Shown one piece after another: positions 43,544-52,983 of a stretch of 64,000 bases of DNA. The translations under genes and the position numbers were made by a program. Source of the stretch: Bog-756 sp963756515 (GTDB lineage Bacteria; Actinomycetota; Acidimicrobiia; Acidimicrobiales; RAAP-2); the NCBI GenBank assembly GCA_963756515.1, contig CAVWNV010000013.1:448889-512888 (forward strand). The letters are read 5' to 3'. How positions within the stretch are numbered: the stretch's first letter is position 1; the number at the start of each line of letters is the position of its first letter. The notes beneath the pieces are model-generated. The model did no database searches, was not told where the DNA came from, and was given only the letters and a program-made list of their open reading frames with translations.

Positions 43544-45109
43544 GTGGACATGATCGGTGTGGCGTCGACGTTGCACTCGGACTCCAGCGCTCCTACCCAG
43601 ACGCGACCAGGTCGGTCTGTGAACCTACTGACCGTTTTGGTCTTCGCGTTGGCACCGATCGCTGCGATTTGGTTCATCCACCGCTACGCGGTCAACGTGA
43701 TCATCAATGACCAGTGGACCGACATCGACATCATCAGACGGGCGCACTCGGGCAGTTTGAGTTTTGCGGTCTTGTGGGCGCAGCACAACGAGAACAGGAT
43801 TCTCTTTCCAAATCTGATGGTCCTCGTCCTGGCCTACACGACCCACTTCAACGTCGTCGTCGAGGACTACCTGAGCGTCGTCCTGTTGACTGTGACCACC
43901 GGGCTCTTGATCATGGCCCACAAACGCCGTTGCCCGGCCATCCAGTGGATCTGGTACTTCCCGGTCATCCTGTCGTTCCTGTCCTTCGATGTCCTGGCCA
44001 GCGCACTCTTCGGCTTTCTCTTCAGCTGGTTTCTGGTCTTGCTGGCGCTGGCCATCGCCATCTACTTACTCGACCGGCCAGTGCTGACCTGGCTGGCTCT
44101 GTCCGCGGCGGTGTGTGCGGCGGTGATCGGAAGCTTCTCCTCGCTCCAAGGCCTGCTGATCTGGCCGACAGGGTTGGTACTGCTCTATCTGCGCCGACGC
44201 TCCATGGCGTTCGCTCTGGTCTGGATGGGCTCGGCCGTGACTGCCTGCACCCTCTACTTCCTGAATTTCAATGTCGCGGCCTCCGGCGAGCATGACTCCT
44301 ATGTCCTCGGCCATCCCCTAACCGCCGCCAAGTACTACTTCTTCGCCGTCGGCGATGTGATCGGTGTCCGACTCCAGCCGGCATACAGGCACAGCGGTGC
44401 CCAGGTCGAGGTTCACGCCGTCGGAGTTCTGATCGTTGCCATCGCGGTGTGGGCAATAGTCCATGGTTTTCGCAGTGGTCGATCAGGAGCAAGTCCCATC
44501 GGCGTTGCCTTGATCGTCTTCGGTCTGTTATTCGTAGCGTCCATCACGCTGGGTCGGCTTCCGATGGGTGAGTCGAACGCGTCTCGGTACCTGCCCTTCG
44601 AGGTCACCATCTGGGTGGGAGCGTACTTGGCCCTGTTCGATAGACCGGTGGGCTGGTCACGCGACGAACGGTCGATGTGGGCCCTGCGCGTTGACTACCT
44701 GTTGGGCATCCGCACTCGACAACCCGGAGATGACAACGTCAACCAGCTTCCGCCCCTGCGACGGCAGCAGCTCATTCAGCTGATGGGGCGCATGACCCTC
44801 ATCGGAATCATCATCGTGCAGATTGTGTCGGCACCCTACATAGGTCTGATCGATGCTCGGGGTTGGCACCGGAGGGAGGTGAAGGTTGCTCACGTGACTC
44901 TCACCATCAACCAGGCCTCTGACGGCCTCGTAGAGACGGTCCTTGGAAGTTATTCCGCACAGTTCATTCGACAGATGGCCTCCTTCGCACGACAAGAAGG
45001 GCTCAGTCTGTTCGCCTCCCCCACATCGGGAACAGGGAGCGAAGGCGGTGCGAGGGACCAGATCATCTGGATCCCAGAGCGTGCTCTGAAACTACGGAGC
45101 AGGAGATGA
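43544..45109 (+). CDS. polytopic membrane protein, possibly GT-C-like
   Basis: A 521-residue protein with about ten hydrophobic segments from residue 27 onward and a soluble C-terminal third. After TM1 a long extracytoplasmic loop reads INDQWTDIDIIRRAHSG, with acidic residues, the arrangement seen in GT-C glycosyltransferases that use lipid-linked sugars. No family is firmly recognised. Start GTG 43544 is upstream of a natural hydrophobic start near residue 25. Confidence 0.72.
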   Translation: MDMIGVASTLHSDSSAPTQTRPGRSVNLLTVLVFALAPIAAIWFIHRYAVNVIINDQWTDIDIIRRAHSGSLSFAVLWAQHNENRILFPNLMVLVLAYTTHFNVVVEDYLSVVLLTVTTGLLIMAHKRRCPAIQWIWYFPVILSFLSFDVLASALFGFLFSWFLVLLALAIAIYLLDRPVLTWLALSAAVCAAVIGSFSSLQGLLIWPTGLVLLYLRRRSMAFALVWMGSAVTACTLYFLNFNVAASGEHDSYVLGHPLTAAKYYFFAVGDVIGVRLQPAYRHSGAQVEVHAVGVLIVAIAVWAIVHGFRSGRSGASPIGVALIVFGLLFVASITLGRLPMGESNASRYLPFEVTIWVGAYLALFDRPVGWSRDERSMWALRVDYLLGIRTRQPGDDNVNQLPPLRRQQLIQLMGRMTLIGIIIVQIVSAPYIGLIDARGWHRREVKVAHVTLTINQASDGLVETVLGSYSAQFIRQMASFARQEGLSLFASPTSGTGSEGGARDQIIWIPERALKLRSRR

Positions 45110-45212
45110 GCAGCGCGAAGGCGACCGTCCATCTCGTGACGGTCGATCCGGTCGGCTGAGTCCTGGCCGCCCTTCGACGGGTTGACCGGGGGGCTTCACG
45201 CCGGTTGAATGG

Positions 45213-45237
45213 CCCCACAGGTAGCTACGTAGTGGGG
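45213..45237. promoter_or_regulatory. inverted repeat upstream of the secreted hydrolase
   Basis: CCCCAC and GTGGGG flank a 13-base centre that itself holds GTAGCTAC. It is 50 bases before the hydrolase start, a position for an operator. The regulator is unknown. The rest of the 45110-45286 gap also contains GACCGT/ACGGTC near 45123-45144, possibly the end of the preceding transcript. Confidence 0.35.
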
Positions 45238-45286
45238 AAGTCACAACAGGGCGGCAGCGAAGTTCATAGGGCGGTGTGGGGGGAAC

Positions 45287-47254
45287 ATGAGGATCAGCCA
45301 GACGCCCATCAGGAAGTGTCGTCAGCGCCACTATTTGAGTTTGCGACTACTCACCCTCTTTCTGCCGGTCCTGCTGGCCTCGCTGACCCCGGTAGCTACG
45401 GCTCAAGCAGCCGGAACGGCGGCGCCCCGGGCTCGAACAGCAACACGTCAGAGCGCAGCCATCCGCACCCCGTTCAAAGCCACCGGCTTCTTCACGCTCG
45501 GCCACAAGGGCGGGCACTCCTTCTTCGTCACCCCCACCGGCCAGCCCTTCTACTCCTCCGGCATCGACCACGTGGCCATCGATCAGCCCGGCAACACGGA
45601 CGAGACCACCGGCCTGTGCCTGTACTGCCAGGCCGTCGCCAGCGAGTACCCGACCACCGCGGCCTGGGCCACGGCGACCGTCGCCGAGCTCCGGTCGTGG
45701 GGGTTCAACAGCCTCGGTGCCTTCTCCGACGACACCACCTTCGGGTCACAGATGCCGTACAGCGTTCAACTGGGGATGGCCAGTGGCGACGACTGGTTCG
45801 CACCCTCCTTCGCCACCAATGCCGACCAGGTGGCCGCCACCCAGGTTGCTCCCCTGGCCAACGACCCGAACCTCATCGGCTGGTACACCGACAGCGAACT
45901 GGCCTGGGGACCCAACATCGACAACTTCAACACCCAGCTCCAGAACTACCTCGCCCTTCCGGCGGGTTCGCCTGGCCTGGCCGTGGCCCAGCAGTACATC
46001 GGCAATCCCGACGGATTCCTCACTGCCCTGGCCACCCGGTACTTCCAGGTGACGACCGCGGCCGTCCGCATGTACGACCCGAACCACCTCATCCTCGGGG
46101 TCAAGTCGGAAGGCCAATACATCCAGCCCGAGTTGCTCGAGGCCGCCAGTCACTACATCAATGTGTTCAGCATCGACGACTACGCGCTGAAGCCCGGCTA
46201 TGCCCAGATCATCGACCAGCTCTGGCCCGGCTACCTTCCGGTCACCCCGACGTACTCCAACTTCGAGAAGTACCTGAACGGCACACCCATCATGGTGGCC
46301 GAGTACTCCTTCACCGCCGCCACGCCACAGACCCCGGACACCGTTCCGGGGACTCTGTCCGTCGCGCCGACCCAACAGGCGCGTGCCGCCGCCTACACGA
46401 ATTTCATCGCGCCACTCTACGAGGACGCGCCCTGGGTCGTGGGGGACGAGTGGTTCGAGCTGGTGGACGAGCCGCAGGGGGGGCGTTTCGATGGCGAGAA
46501 CAACGACTTCGGGATCGTCGACGTAGAGGACCAGCCCTATCAGCCACTGGCGAGCCAGTTGGAGATCATGCACTCCATGGCCCCCGATCGCATCTACCAG
46601 ACCGGGCCGACATGCGACTCGTGGGCCGACAGCACCAGTGGCGTGGCGTGTACGGCCACGATGCCCCAGGTCAGCTATCCCTTCGGCATCTTCACCACCG
46701 CTCTCCCCAATGCCACACAGGACAGCGAGTACTCGAACTACGTGATCGCCGTCGGAGGGAGGCCGCACTACACGCTCTCCTTGTCTTCGGGGCAATCGCT
46801 CCCGCCAGGCCTCAGGCTCGCCGCCAAGACCGGACTCGTGTCCGGCAAGCCGAAGACCTTCGGGACCTTCACCTTCACCGTGGATGCCAGCGACTCGACG
46901 AGCCCGACGCCACAGACCGCGACACAGTCCGTATCGATCACCATCAGTCCAAAGCCGATCACCATCAAGGCGTCCGCCCTGGCTGCTGTCCAGGACCACC
47001 CGTACTGTCATGTGCTGTCAGCCAAGGGAGGTGATGCCCCCTATACCTGGGCCGTGACCAGTGGGGCGTTGCCGACCGGGATGGGACTCAACAGTGACGG
47101 GTCGTTCGCCGGCAGTCCTTCCGTGTCGGGAACGTTCACCTTCACCGCCCGGGCGACGGATGCCTACACGCCGGCGGACAGTGCCAGCCAGGCACTGTCC
47201 ATGCAGGTGGCAGCAGGCGCTCCTACCGGCCGGACCACCTGCTCCACAGGCTGA
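45287..47254 (+). CDS. secreted agarase-like glycoside hydrolase with Ig-like repeats
   Basis: A 655-residue exported protein. The signal peptide ends near ATAQAAG (about residue 43). Residues 60-420 look like a TIM-barrel hydrolase of the agarase kind: FFVTPTGQPFYSSGIDHVAI, SWGFNSLGAFSD, IGWYTDSELAWG (candidate acid/base) and PIMVAEYSFTAA (candidate nucleophile Glu). Residues about 480-650 are two putative-Ig repeats (LPPGLRLAAKTGLVSGKP; LPTGMGLNSDGSFAGSPSV). The substrate is probably an algal or plant polysaccharide, but this is inference. Confidence 0.8.
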   Translation: MRISQTPIRKCRQRHYLSLRLLTLFLPVLLASLTPVATAQAAGTAAPRARTATRQSAAIRTPFKATGFFTLGHKGGHSFFVTPTGQPFYSSGIDHVAIDQPGNTDETTGLCLYCQAVASEYPTTAAWATATVAELRSWGFNSLGAFSDDTTFGSQMPYSVQLGMASGDDWFAPSFATNADQVAATQVAPLANDPNLIGWYTDSELAWGPNIDNFNTQLQNYLALPAGSPGLAVAQQYIGNPDGFLTALATRYFQVTTAAVRMYDPNHLILGVKSEGQYIQPELLEAASHYINVFSIDDYALKPGYAQIIDQLWPGYLPVTPTYSNFEKYLNGTPIMVAEYSFTAATPQTPDTVPGTLSVAPTQQARAAAYTNFIAPLYEDAPWVVGDEWFELVDEPQGGRFDGENNDFGIVDVEDQPYQPLASQLEIMHSMAPDRIYQTGPTCDSWADSTSGVACTATMPQVSYPFGIFTTALPNATQDSEYSNYVIAVGGRPHYTLSLSSGQSLPPGLRLAAKTGLVSGKPKTFGTFTFTVDASDSTSPTPQTATQSVSITISPKPITIKASALAAVQDHPYCHVLSAKGGDAPYTWAVTSGALPTGMGLNSDGSFAGSPSVSGTFTFTARATDAYTPADSASQALSMQVAAGAPTGRTTCSTG

Positions 47255-47255
47255 C

Positions 47256-47699
47256 GTGCGCTACTCGATCAGTCGACCCACCGTGGTCGGTCGCCCGATA
47301 TCACTGAACGACCAGGTATTCACCGACCGGGTCTCGAAGGTCAGCCACCCGATGCGGAACTTCTATCTCTTGCGGGGGCCGCTCGACGTGTGTGCCGACT
47401 TCTCGAATGACCCGAGCTATTGGTGGCCGGACGATCGAGCATGGTGCCTAAGCACCGACACTGATTTCTACTGGAGCTACCTTGCCGGAACCAGGAAGTG
47501 CATCGACGAGGTTCTCGCCGTGCCACTGGTGGATGCCGTCGAGACCAAACCGGAGAATCCCGCACGTTCGGGGATGGACATGATCAACAACCCAAAACGG
47601 GATCGTACCTCGCTGGCCGTGATGGCAGCGAAGGCCACCCACGATGTGCGGACCAGTCGTTGTCAATGTGTAGGTATCAGCCACCGGTACTGGTCATAG
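47256..47699 (+). CDS. hypothetical protein, 147 aa
   Basis: Starts at GTG 47256, one base after the hydrolase stop. It contains FYLLRGPLDVCADFSNDPSYWWPDDRA-like sequence (YWWPDDRAWCLSTDTDF) and DEVLAVPLVDAVETKP, with an odd C-terminus from about residue 105. No family is recognised. Its last 37 bases overlap the convergent DUF2510/4328 gene. A later ATG (MRNFYLLRG) is a possible start. Confidence 0.5.
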   Translation: MRYSISRPTVVGRPISLNDQVFTDRVSKVSHPMRNFYLLRGPLDVCADFSNDPSYWWPDDRAWCLSTDTDFYWSYLAGTRKCIDEVLAVPLVDAVETKPENPARSGMDMINNPKRDRTSLAVMAAKATHDVRTSRCQCVGISHRYWS

Positions 47700-49255
47700 G
47701 CCACATACAGAGGCTTGGAGCCATGCGGAATCTCAAAGTACAGTTCGGCATCGGTGCACTGATCGGGCCTCAGACTTGGGATCGCATTGGTCGAGGTGTG
47801 CACCTTTTGGCCCCCACCGACTCCGAGCACAAATGGGTAGGAACTGGGACCCGTCTCTGAACCGTTAGATCCGGCACATACTCCAACGCTGGCTATAGCA
47901 AACGTTAACGAATCAATCTTGTCTGGATACGCAACATCCAATACGAGTACCTCTGAGATCCCAACTCCCGACGGGTTGGTTACGTTCAGCGTTACGCCCA
48001 ACGGGTTGACCGTGTTCTGCGTGTTTGCTGGCACGGGAAGAGTGGTGCGTGGTTGGGCGGTTGGCGCGGGCATCGTGAATGTTGGCTGGGTCGATGGAGG
48101 CGGCTGCGGTTCGCTGCTGATCCGCGACACATTGTGAACGATCAGAAAGAAGCCCACGGCACCAATCAGGCCGCAGATTCCAACAATGAGACCAGCAAAG
48201 GCCAGGCCTTTTCCTCCCACCGCCTCGTTCGATGCCTTGATCTGTCGCAATGCCACTAGGGCGAAGACGATTGCCAGCAGGGACCCGAGACCGAACAACC
48301 ACAGAAGCGACAGGATCAACGATGCAATCGCCAGACCATTCGTCGCTGGCAGCGCTGGCCCCTCCGTGTAGCCCGGGTACTGGGAATGATGTGTTGGGGC
48401 CTGTACGTAGTCGGGTTGGACCGCAGACGGATACGACCCACCATCCACCACTGTCGCAGTGGACACGATCACTGCGTCTCGATGATCTGTCGCGATGGCT
48501 GTAACGACTCGGTAGGCATTCAGGCCTACAGCCAGGAACGCACCGATTGAAATGAGGGAGAGAACTACGCCCGCTGGGGGTGCGCCGACCTGAGCGACCA
48601 GCCTGGCGGGTACAAGGAAGCCGGTCAGGAGGAACAGCAACCAGGTGTAGAGGACCTGACGGCGGCGTGCGTCCCCCGAGGGGAGGCAGTCCCGAATGGC
48701 CTGGTAGGGCATCCACAGGTTCACCACGGGGACGAACCAGCAGCCCACACCCCACCCGGGCGAGTGACGGGCCGAGTATCGGAGAGATCGCGCCACGGTC
48801 GCAGCGCGGTATTGCCAGATGAAGAAGAACACTTCGACGACCAGGAGACCAAGTGAGACCAGCGAAAACAGAGCACTCGACAACGGCCGCCTCGGTTGGG
48901 CGGGTGCGGGTACCCCAATACTGCTGGCATGGAGTGCGGCGTGCCACCAGTGCCACAGTGCCCTGTAATAGTCGGCGTTGGCCCAGTTGAGCAGCACACC
49001 GACAATGCCAACGGCCGCCCAAATCCAGACTGCTACTGCGATGAAACCATCCAAGCGAGCCTGCTGGGTTTGGAGGTGGGCAGCTAGATGTTGGTCTCTC
49101 GCACCTCCCACGGGGTAAGAGGCGGCCACTGGTGCGAGATGCTCGGTCCACTGGTCTCCCGCCCACCACCGCCATCCGGGTTGTCCACTCGGGTCGGCAT
49201 ACCAACCGGGGGGCGGGCTGCCACCCTGTTCGGTTCCGTCCATTTCGCCAATCAT
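47663..49255 (-). CDS. DUF2510/DUF4328/DUF4190 membrane protein
   Basis: A 530-residue membrane protein typical of actinobacteria. The N-terminus has the DUF2510 motif PPGWYADPSGQPGWRWWAGD, the middle a DUF4328 membrane region (GWGVGCWFVPVVNLWMPYQA), then a DUF4190-like hairpin (NGLAIASLILSLLWLFGLGS) and a secreted-looking C-terminal beta domain. Function unknown. ATG 49255 or 49243 is the start. Confidence 0.85.
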   Translation of the reverse strand: MIGEMDGTEQGGSPPPGWYADPSGQPGWRWWAGDQWTEHLAPVAASYPVGGARDQHLAAHLQTQQARLDGFIAVAVWIWAAVGIVGVLLNWANADYYRALWHWWHAALHASSIGVPAPAQPRRPLSSALFSLVSLGLLVVEVFFFIWQYRAATVARSLRYSARHSPGWGVGCWFVPVVNLWMPYQAIRDCLPSGDARRRQVLYTWLLFLLTGFLVPARLVAQVGAPPAGVVLSLISIGAFLAVGLNAYRVVTAIATDHRDAVIVSTATVVDGGSYPSAVQPDYVQAPTHHSQYPGYTEGPALPATNGLAIASLILSLLWLFGLGSLLAIVFALVALRQIKASNEAVGGKGLAFAGLIVGICGLIGAVGFFLIVHNVSRISSEPQPPPSTQPTFTMPAPTAQPRTTLPVPANTQNTVNPLGVTLNVTNPSGVGISEVLVLDVAYPDKIDSLTFAIASVGVCAGSNGSETGPSSYPFVLGVGGGQKVHTSTNAIPSLRPDQCTDAELYFEIPHGSKPLYVAYDQYRWLIPTH

Positions 49256-49346
49256 GCCCGTGACAGCCGGTCGGTGCTCGGATGATCTGCTCCGGGCCAA
49301 CGATCTCCGCGCATGGGTTCACAGGGACTCCGAGAAGACCGTGTGG

Positions 49347-49904
49347 CTAGTTGGGTCCGACGACGAGTCTCTCAACCTCGGAACCTAGGGATTCGGATAA
49401 CCTCAGGCTCTTTTCGCCGCCCCGCATTGTGAGACTCCACCGGGGCCTTGCACAGCAGGTGAAGCACGTCCCCCCGTTCGAGTCTGGCGCGAGAACGACG
49501 GCAAGTTCGTATTCCTGCCATTCCGCCATGTTGGTCCAGCTCAAGCCGATCCAGCCGATTGCTGTCGAGGGGTGCACGAACTCGACTCCACGACCACCAA
49601 CATTGGCCACTGCCTGAAGAGCAACCTGTCCCGCTCTATCAATGGATACAGCGGCGAACTGTTGGGTCCAGCGGGCCAGGGAGCCGGTCCAGGGAGCAGT
49701 TCCACGTCCAGCTCGAACGGCCAGCTTCCGATCGCAGAGCACACTCCAGATGGCCAAGAGCGTGAACACCACGGCGAAGAAGGTCACGAACACGGGCCAC
49801 GGGAACAGAGGCGATGACGTGGCAGCAAGAACGACAAGGAGCGCAAAGAGCGCGAGGGCAAGGCCTCCACGAATGGCAAGCGCCCTGCGCATGACAGAAT
49901 TCAT
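49347..49904 (-). CDS. hypothetical membrane protein, 185 aa
   Basis: Two hydrophobic segments (about residues 12-28 and 35-54) precede a soluble domain with GRGVEFVHPSTAIGWIGLSW and a CXXC-like CFTCC site. No family is recognised. It is 12 bases downstream of a same-strand gene, so likely in the same transcript. Confidence 0.6.
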   Translation of the reverse strand: MNSVMRRALAIRGGLALALFALLVVLAATSSPLFPWPVFVTFFAVVFTLLAIWSVLCDRKLAVRAGRGTAPWTGSLARWTQQFAAVSIDRAGQVALQAVANVGGRGVEFVHPSTAIGWIGLSWTNMAEWQEYELAVVLAPDSNGGTCFTCCARPRWSLTMRGGEKSLRLSESLGSEVERLVVGPN

Positions 49905-49916
49905 CGCGGGATCTGA

Positions 49917-50363
49917 CTACCTCGATCTGTGGCCTGGTAGCAGGTCCTGCGTGTAGGGGATGCCCTGTTGCACCATGAACGGACTCAACTTGGCGCGAAC
50001 CCATTCGGCACCCCGACGTTCCACGGCCCACAGTGCCGCCTGTCCGTCCTTGGTGTGCACCGTGATGTCGGTTTCCTGTCGTGGCGGCGACGCGCGCCGA
50101 ATCCCCGGTCCGTACAGGATTCCCGGAGCCAGTCCCGCCGAGATCAAGGTCCGCTCATCCGAGCCCCCAACCTGTCGCTCCACTACCTCGATGCTGGAAA
50201 CGGAGGCAACGGGAATGGCGTGGGAGGGTCCCAGCTCACCGTGGCCGATCATGCCGTCTTTGACCCAAAAGTGCCGCCCGTGCTTGCCAAGCGATGCGTT
50301 ACCGCCCCGGTAGTGGCACTCGACCGGGAAGATGATCTTCACGTCCGTTACCACGCCCGCCAT
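49917..50363 (-). CDS. hypothetical PH-like protein, 148 aa
   Basis: A soluble beta-rich protein (AIPVASVSSIEVVERQVGGS and TDITVHTKDGQAALWAVERR) with a pattern typical of bacterial PH-like or DUF4429-like domains, though the assignment is weak. ATG 50363. The gap 50364-50604 downstream of the SRPBCC gene holds no further gene. Confidence 0.55.
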   Translation of the reverse strand: MAGVVTDVKIIFPVECHYRGGNASLGKHGRHFWVKDGMIGHGELGPSHAIPVASVSSIEVVERQVGGSDERTLISAGLAPGILYGPGIRRASPPRQETDITVHTKDGQAALWAVERRGAEWVRAKLSPFMVQQGIPYTQDLLPGHRSR

Positions 50364-50604
50364 GAGTCTGGTCTATCAGGTCGTTGAATTGCCTGCCGCA
50401 CTCATCCACCGATTGAGGTCCACTCCCGTGGTGCCGGTCGGGGACACCCTGATCACTGATGGTATCAACGTCTCTCAGTCGTCATTGAGATCCTCTAGTT
50501 CAACAGCCCGATCATCGGTGACGTCATCTGCCAACAATAGGGTGTCGACCGGAGATCGGCAGATGCGGGGTGCGGTCGAATCTAACCAGGACCGCTTCCA
50601 GCCC

Positions 50605-51072
50605 CTACTGCGTGGCGCACAACTCGGCGAGTCGCTCTAGCGTTTTGGTCATGCCCGCCAACCATGCATTGCCATCATCGACGGCCTCTCGGACCCTCTC
50701 GGGGGATTCCGTGCAGTCGTAGGTTTCGGTCACCACAGTTGCATTCGGTCCATCTGGGATGAGGTCGTACCTCCAGAGGGATCCGTTCCGGGCGAGTTCG
50801 GGATTGCCGGGTTCCCAAGCGATGCACCGGTCCTGCTCGAACGCCACGATGCGGTTATGCATTTCGTAGTCACCCATTGCCGCGAAGTACATCTTCGTGA
50901 CAAATACGTCTCCGACGCCGACGATGACCCCATTGCTGGCACCTGTCCTCAGCATCTCGGAACCGTCGAACTCTGGGTGCCTGTCTGGATTGGCCAGAAG
51001 CTTGAAGATGACGCTGGCAGGAGCCTCGATTCGTCGGGACACTGACACAGGCTTGCATTCGCTGTTTCCCAT
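50605..51072 (-). CDS. SRPBCC family (START/Bet v 1-like) protein
   Basis: A 155-residue helix-grip protein. VSVSRRIEAPASVIFKLLAN, the acidic RHPEFDGSEMLR and WRYDLIPDGPNATVVTETYD are typical of polyketide cyclase/dehydrase-like members, which bind hydrophobic ligands. No catalytic function can be named. ATG 51072. Confidence 0.85.
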   Translation of the reverse strand: MGNSECKPVSVSRRIEAPASVIFKLLANPDRHPEFDGSEMLRTGASNGVIVGVGDVFVTKMYFAAMGDYEMHNRIVAFEQDRCIAWEPGNPELARNGSLWRYDLIPDGPNATVVTETYDCTESPERVREAVDDGNAWLAGMTKTLERLAELCATQ

Positions 51073-51247
51073 CGTGGCTCTTTCCTGTCAGTTCCTGTAT
51101 TCACGAAGCTAGCCGCCGTGGCACTGGACCTCAGAGTCGAGATTCAGGGGCCCCGACCGCCGGGGTCGGTACGGCCGTCGACCGTGGGGGTTTGCGAGAA
51201 GGACCGCACCCGGGTGAGCCGCACCCTTCGGCCCTAGGCTCAGGACT

Positions 51248-52588
51248 GTGACTGCTGGTGATGTCCCGCTATCTGCGTCCGACGCATTGGGATCACAACC
51301 GACAGCCGCCGACGCTGCAAGTGCCCCACTCCCGACCTATCCCCGCGCTCTTGTAATCGTCGTCGGAGGACTGCTCCTCGTCGGTGCTGCCATCCTGCCG
51401 CTGTTCCGCCAGACCGGCGTCCGTAGCTGGAAGACTATCTGGGCCGAGGACGGCTTCGTCTACTTCCAGCAGGCTCGTCGCCAGGGTGGACTGGCCGTGT
51501 TGTTCCATGGCTACAACGGGTATCTCCAACTCCCGCCACGGATCTTGGCCGCCTTCTCGACCCTCGTACCCATCCACGACTTGTCGGTCTACCTGGCCCT
51601 GGCCGCGACCACCGTGGGCGCACTGCTGGCGTGGTTCATCTATCAGACCACCGAGCAGTGGATACCGTCGCGACCGGTTCGACTCGCCCTGGCATCGATG
51701 GTGGCCCTCATGCCCGCCCTCGGGGCCGAGTTGACTGCCAACATCACCAATGTCATCTGGATGTTCGTGGCCATCGCACCCTGGGCCTTGGTGTCACTGG
51801 CCGAGCGCTCATGGGACATCGCTCTCCGTGGACTGGTAGCCGCGCTTGCTGCCGCCTCGTCGAGCCTCTGCTTTCTCTTCCTACCGCTGGCCCTTGGGTG
51901 GCTGCTGATCCGCAGGACCAGACCTGCTCTCGTAGTGGCGGCGGCATTCTGCTCCGGCCTCGTTGTTCAGGGTTTGGTCAGCCTCTTCACCACCAGCAAC
52001 GCTTCTGCGCTGCCCGCCAGCTTCCACTCCGTGGATCGGACAGTCAGCGCCATCGCCAACGACACGGGTTTGGACGTGTTCAGCACGTACCTCTTCGGAG
52101 CCCATGGGCTGACCGGGGAGCACCTTCTCGCCATCACGGGAACCCTCGTCACCGTGGCCATCGTGGCCATTTTGCTGTTCGGAGCAGGACGGACCCATCA
52201 GATGCTGGCTCTCGTCTTCGTGGCCTACGCGGTCGTCATGTTTGTAGCTCCGGCGTGGGGCCGACAAGCGGCCTCCTACCGTTACAGCGTCATTCCGGTG
52301 ATGCTGCTGGCCAGTGCAGTCGCCATTCTGATTGCTGACCCGACGCGAACTCGCGACCAGATGATCGCCCGCATCGGCCGATGGCTGTTCGTAGCCCAGA
52401 TCGTGGTGGTCTCTATCATTGGATTCGCGGGAACCGACTATCGGTCCCAAAGTCCCGAGTGGTCAGGCAGCGTCACTTACGCCAGCCACGTCAAATGCCA
52501 TGCGGCTCCGCCAGACAAACTCGTCGAGGTCAAGACGGACCTCTACAACTTTTGGCCTGTGACCCTGCCATGTCGCGACCTTCCCTGA
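51248..52588 (+). CDS. polytopic membrane protein, possibly GT-C-like
   Basis: A 446-residue protein with about ten membrane segments. After TM1 comes WKTIWAEDGFVYFQQARRQG, an acidic extracytoplasmic loop as in GT-C enzymes; later helices and a soluble C-terminus follow. It resembles the 43544 protein in architecture but not closely in sequence. GTG 51248 is preceded by no clear ribosome site. Confidence 0.7.
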   Translation: MTAGDVPLSASDALGSQPTAADAASAPLPTYPRALVIVVGGLLLVGAAILPLFRQTGVRSWKTIWAEDGFVYFQQARRQGGLAVLFHGYNGYLQLPPRILAAFSTLVPIHDLSVYLALAATTVGALLAWFIYQTTEQWIPSRPVRLALASMVALMPALGAELTANITNVIWMFVAIAPWALVSLAERSWDIALRGLVAALAAASSSLCFLFLPLALGWLLIRRTRPALVVAAAFCSGLVVQGLVSLFTTSNASALPASFHSVDRTVSAIANDTGLDVFSTYLFGAHGLTGEHLLAITGTLVTVAIVAILLFGAGRTHQMLALVFVAYAVVMFVAPAWGRQAASYRYSVIPVMLLASAVAILIADPTRTRDQMIARIGRWLFVAQIVVVSIIGFAGTDYRSQSPEWSGSVTYASHVKCHAAPPDKLVEVKTDLYNFWPVTLPCRDLP

Positions 52589-52809
52589 AGGTAGCTGCCC
52601 CTATCCAGTGGATGCAACGTCTGTGCTTTTTCACACCCACCACTCCATCAGACCCGCCGCTCGGTGGATGGTCGATAACCGCCACCGAGCCGGTGATCTC
52701 TGGGCCAAGAAGACCGCCCCCAAACAATGGCAATGGCCTTCAGGATCCACCGCTTCGCAGCTGGTCCTCAATAGCTTCGGGAGCGCTGGGAGATTTGGCC
52801 TGACTTGAA

Positions 52810-52983
52810 GTCCTGAGGCACCCCCGGGTGTCGTCGGCCGAGCTCTTCCAGCAGCACATTGACACGGCACGCCCCAATCTCTGAGATTGGGTGATCGGCC
52901 CGGGTTGCTACGAACAACTCGGACCACCCGTCACTCCGATCAAGGACGGCCGTGCCACCCCTCAACCGCTAAGGAAGGAAGGG
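52810..52983 (+). ncRNA. candidate bridge-RNA region of the IS110 element
   Basis: IS110-family recombinases are guided by a bridge RNA transcribed from the non-coding end, usually upstream of the gene in this group. This stretch contains several short stems, clearest CCCAATCT-CTG-AGATTGGG (52873-52891). The assignment rests on position and structure only; no loop guides were matched. Confidence 0.4.

Noticed and set aside
52608..52808. 66-codon forward frame between the membrane protein and the IS110 element
   Set aside because: No ribosome site or family resemblance; it overlaps the likely left end of the element.
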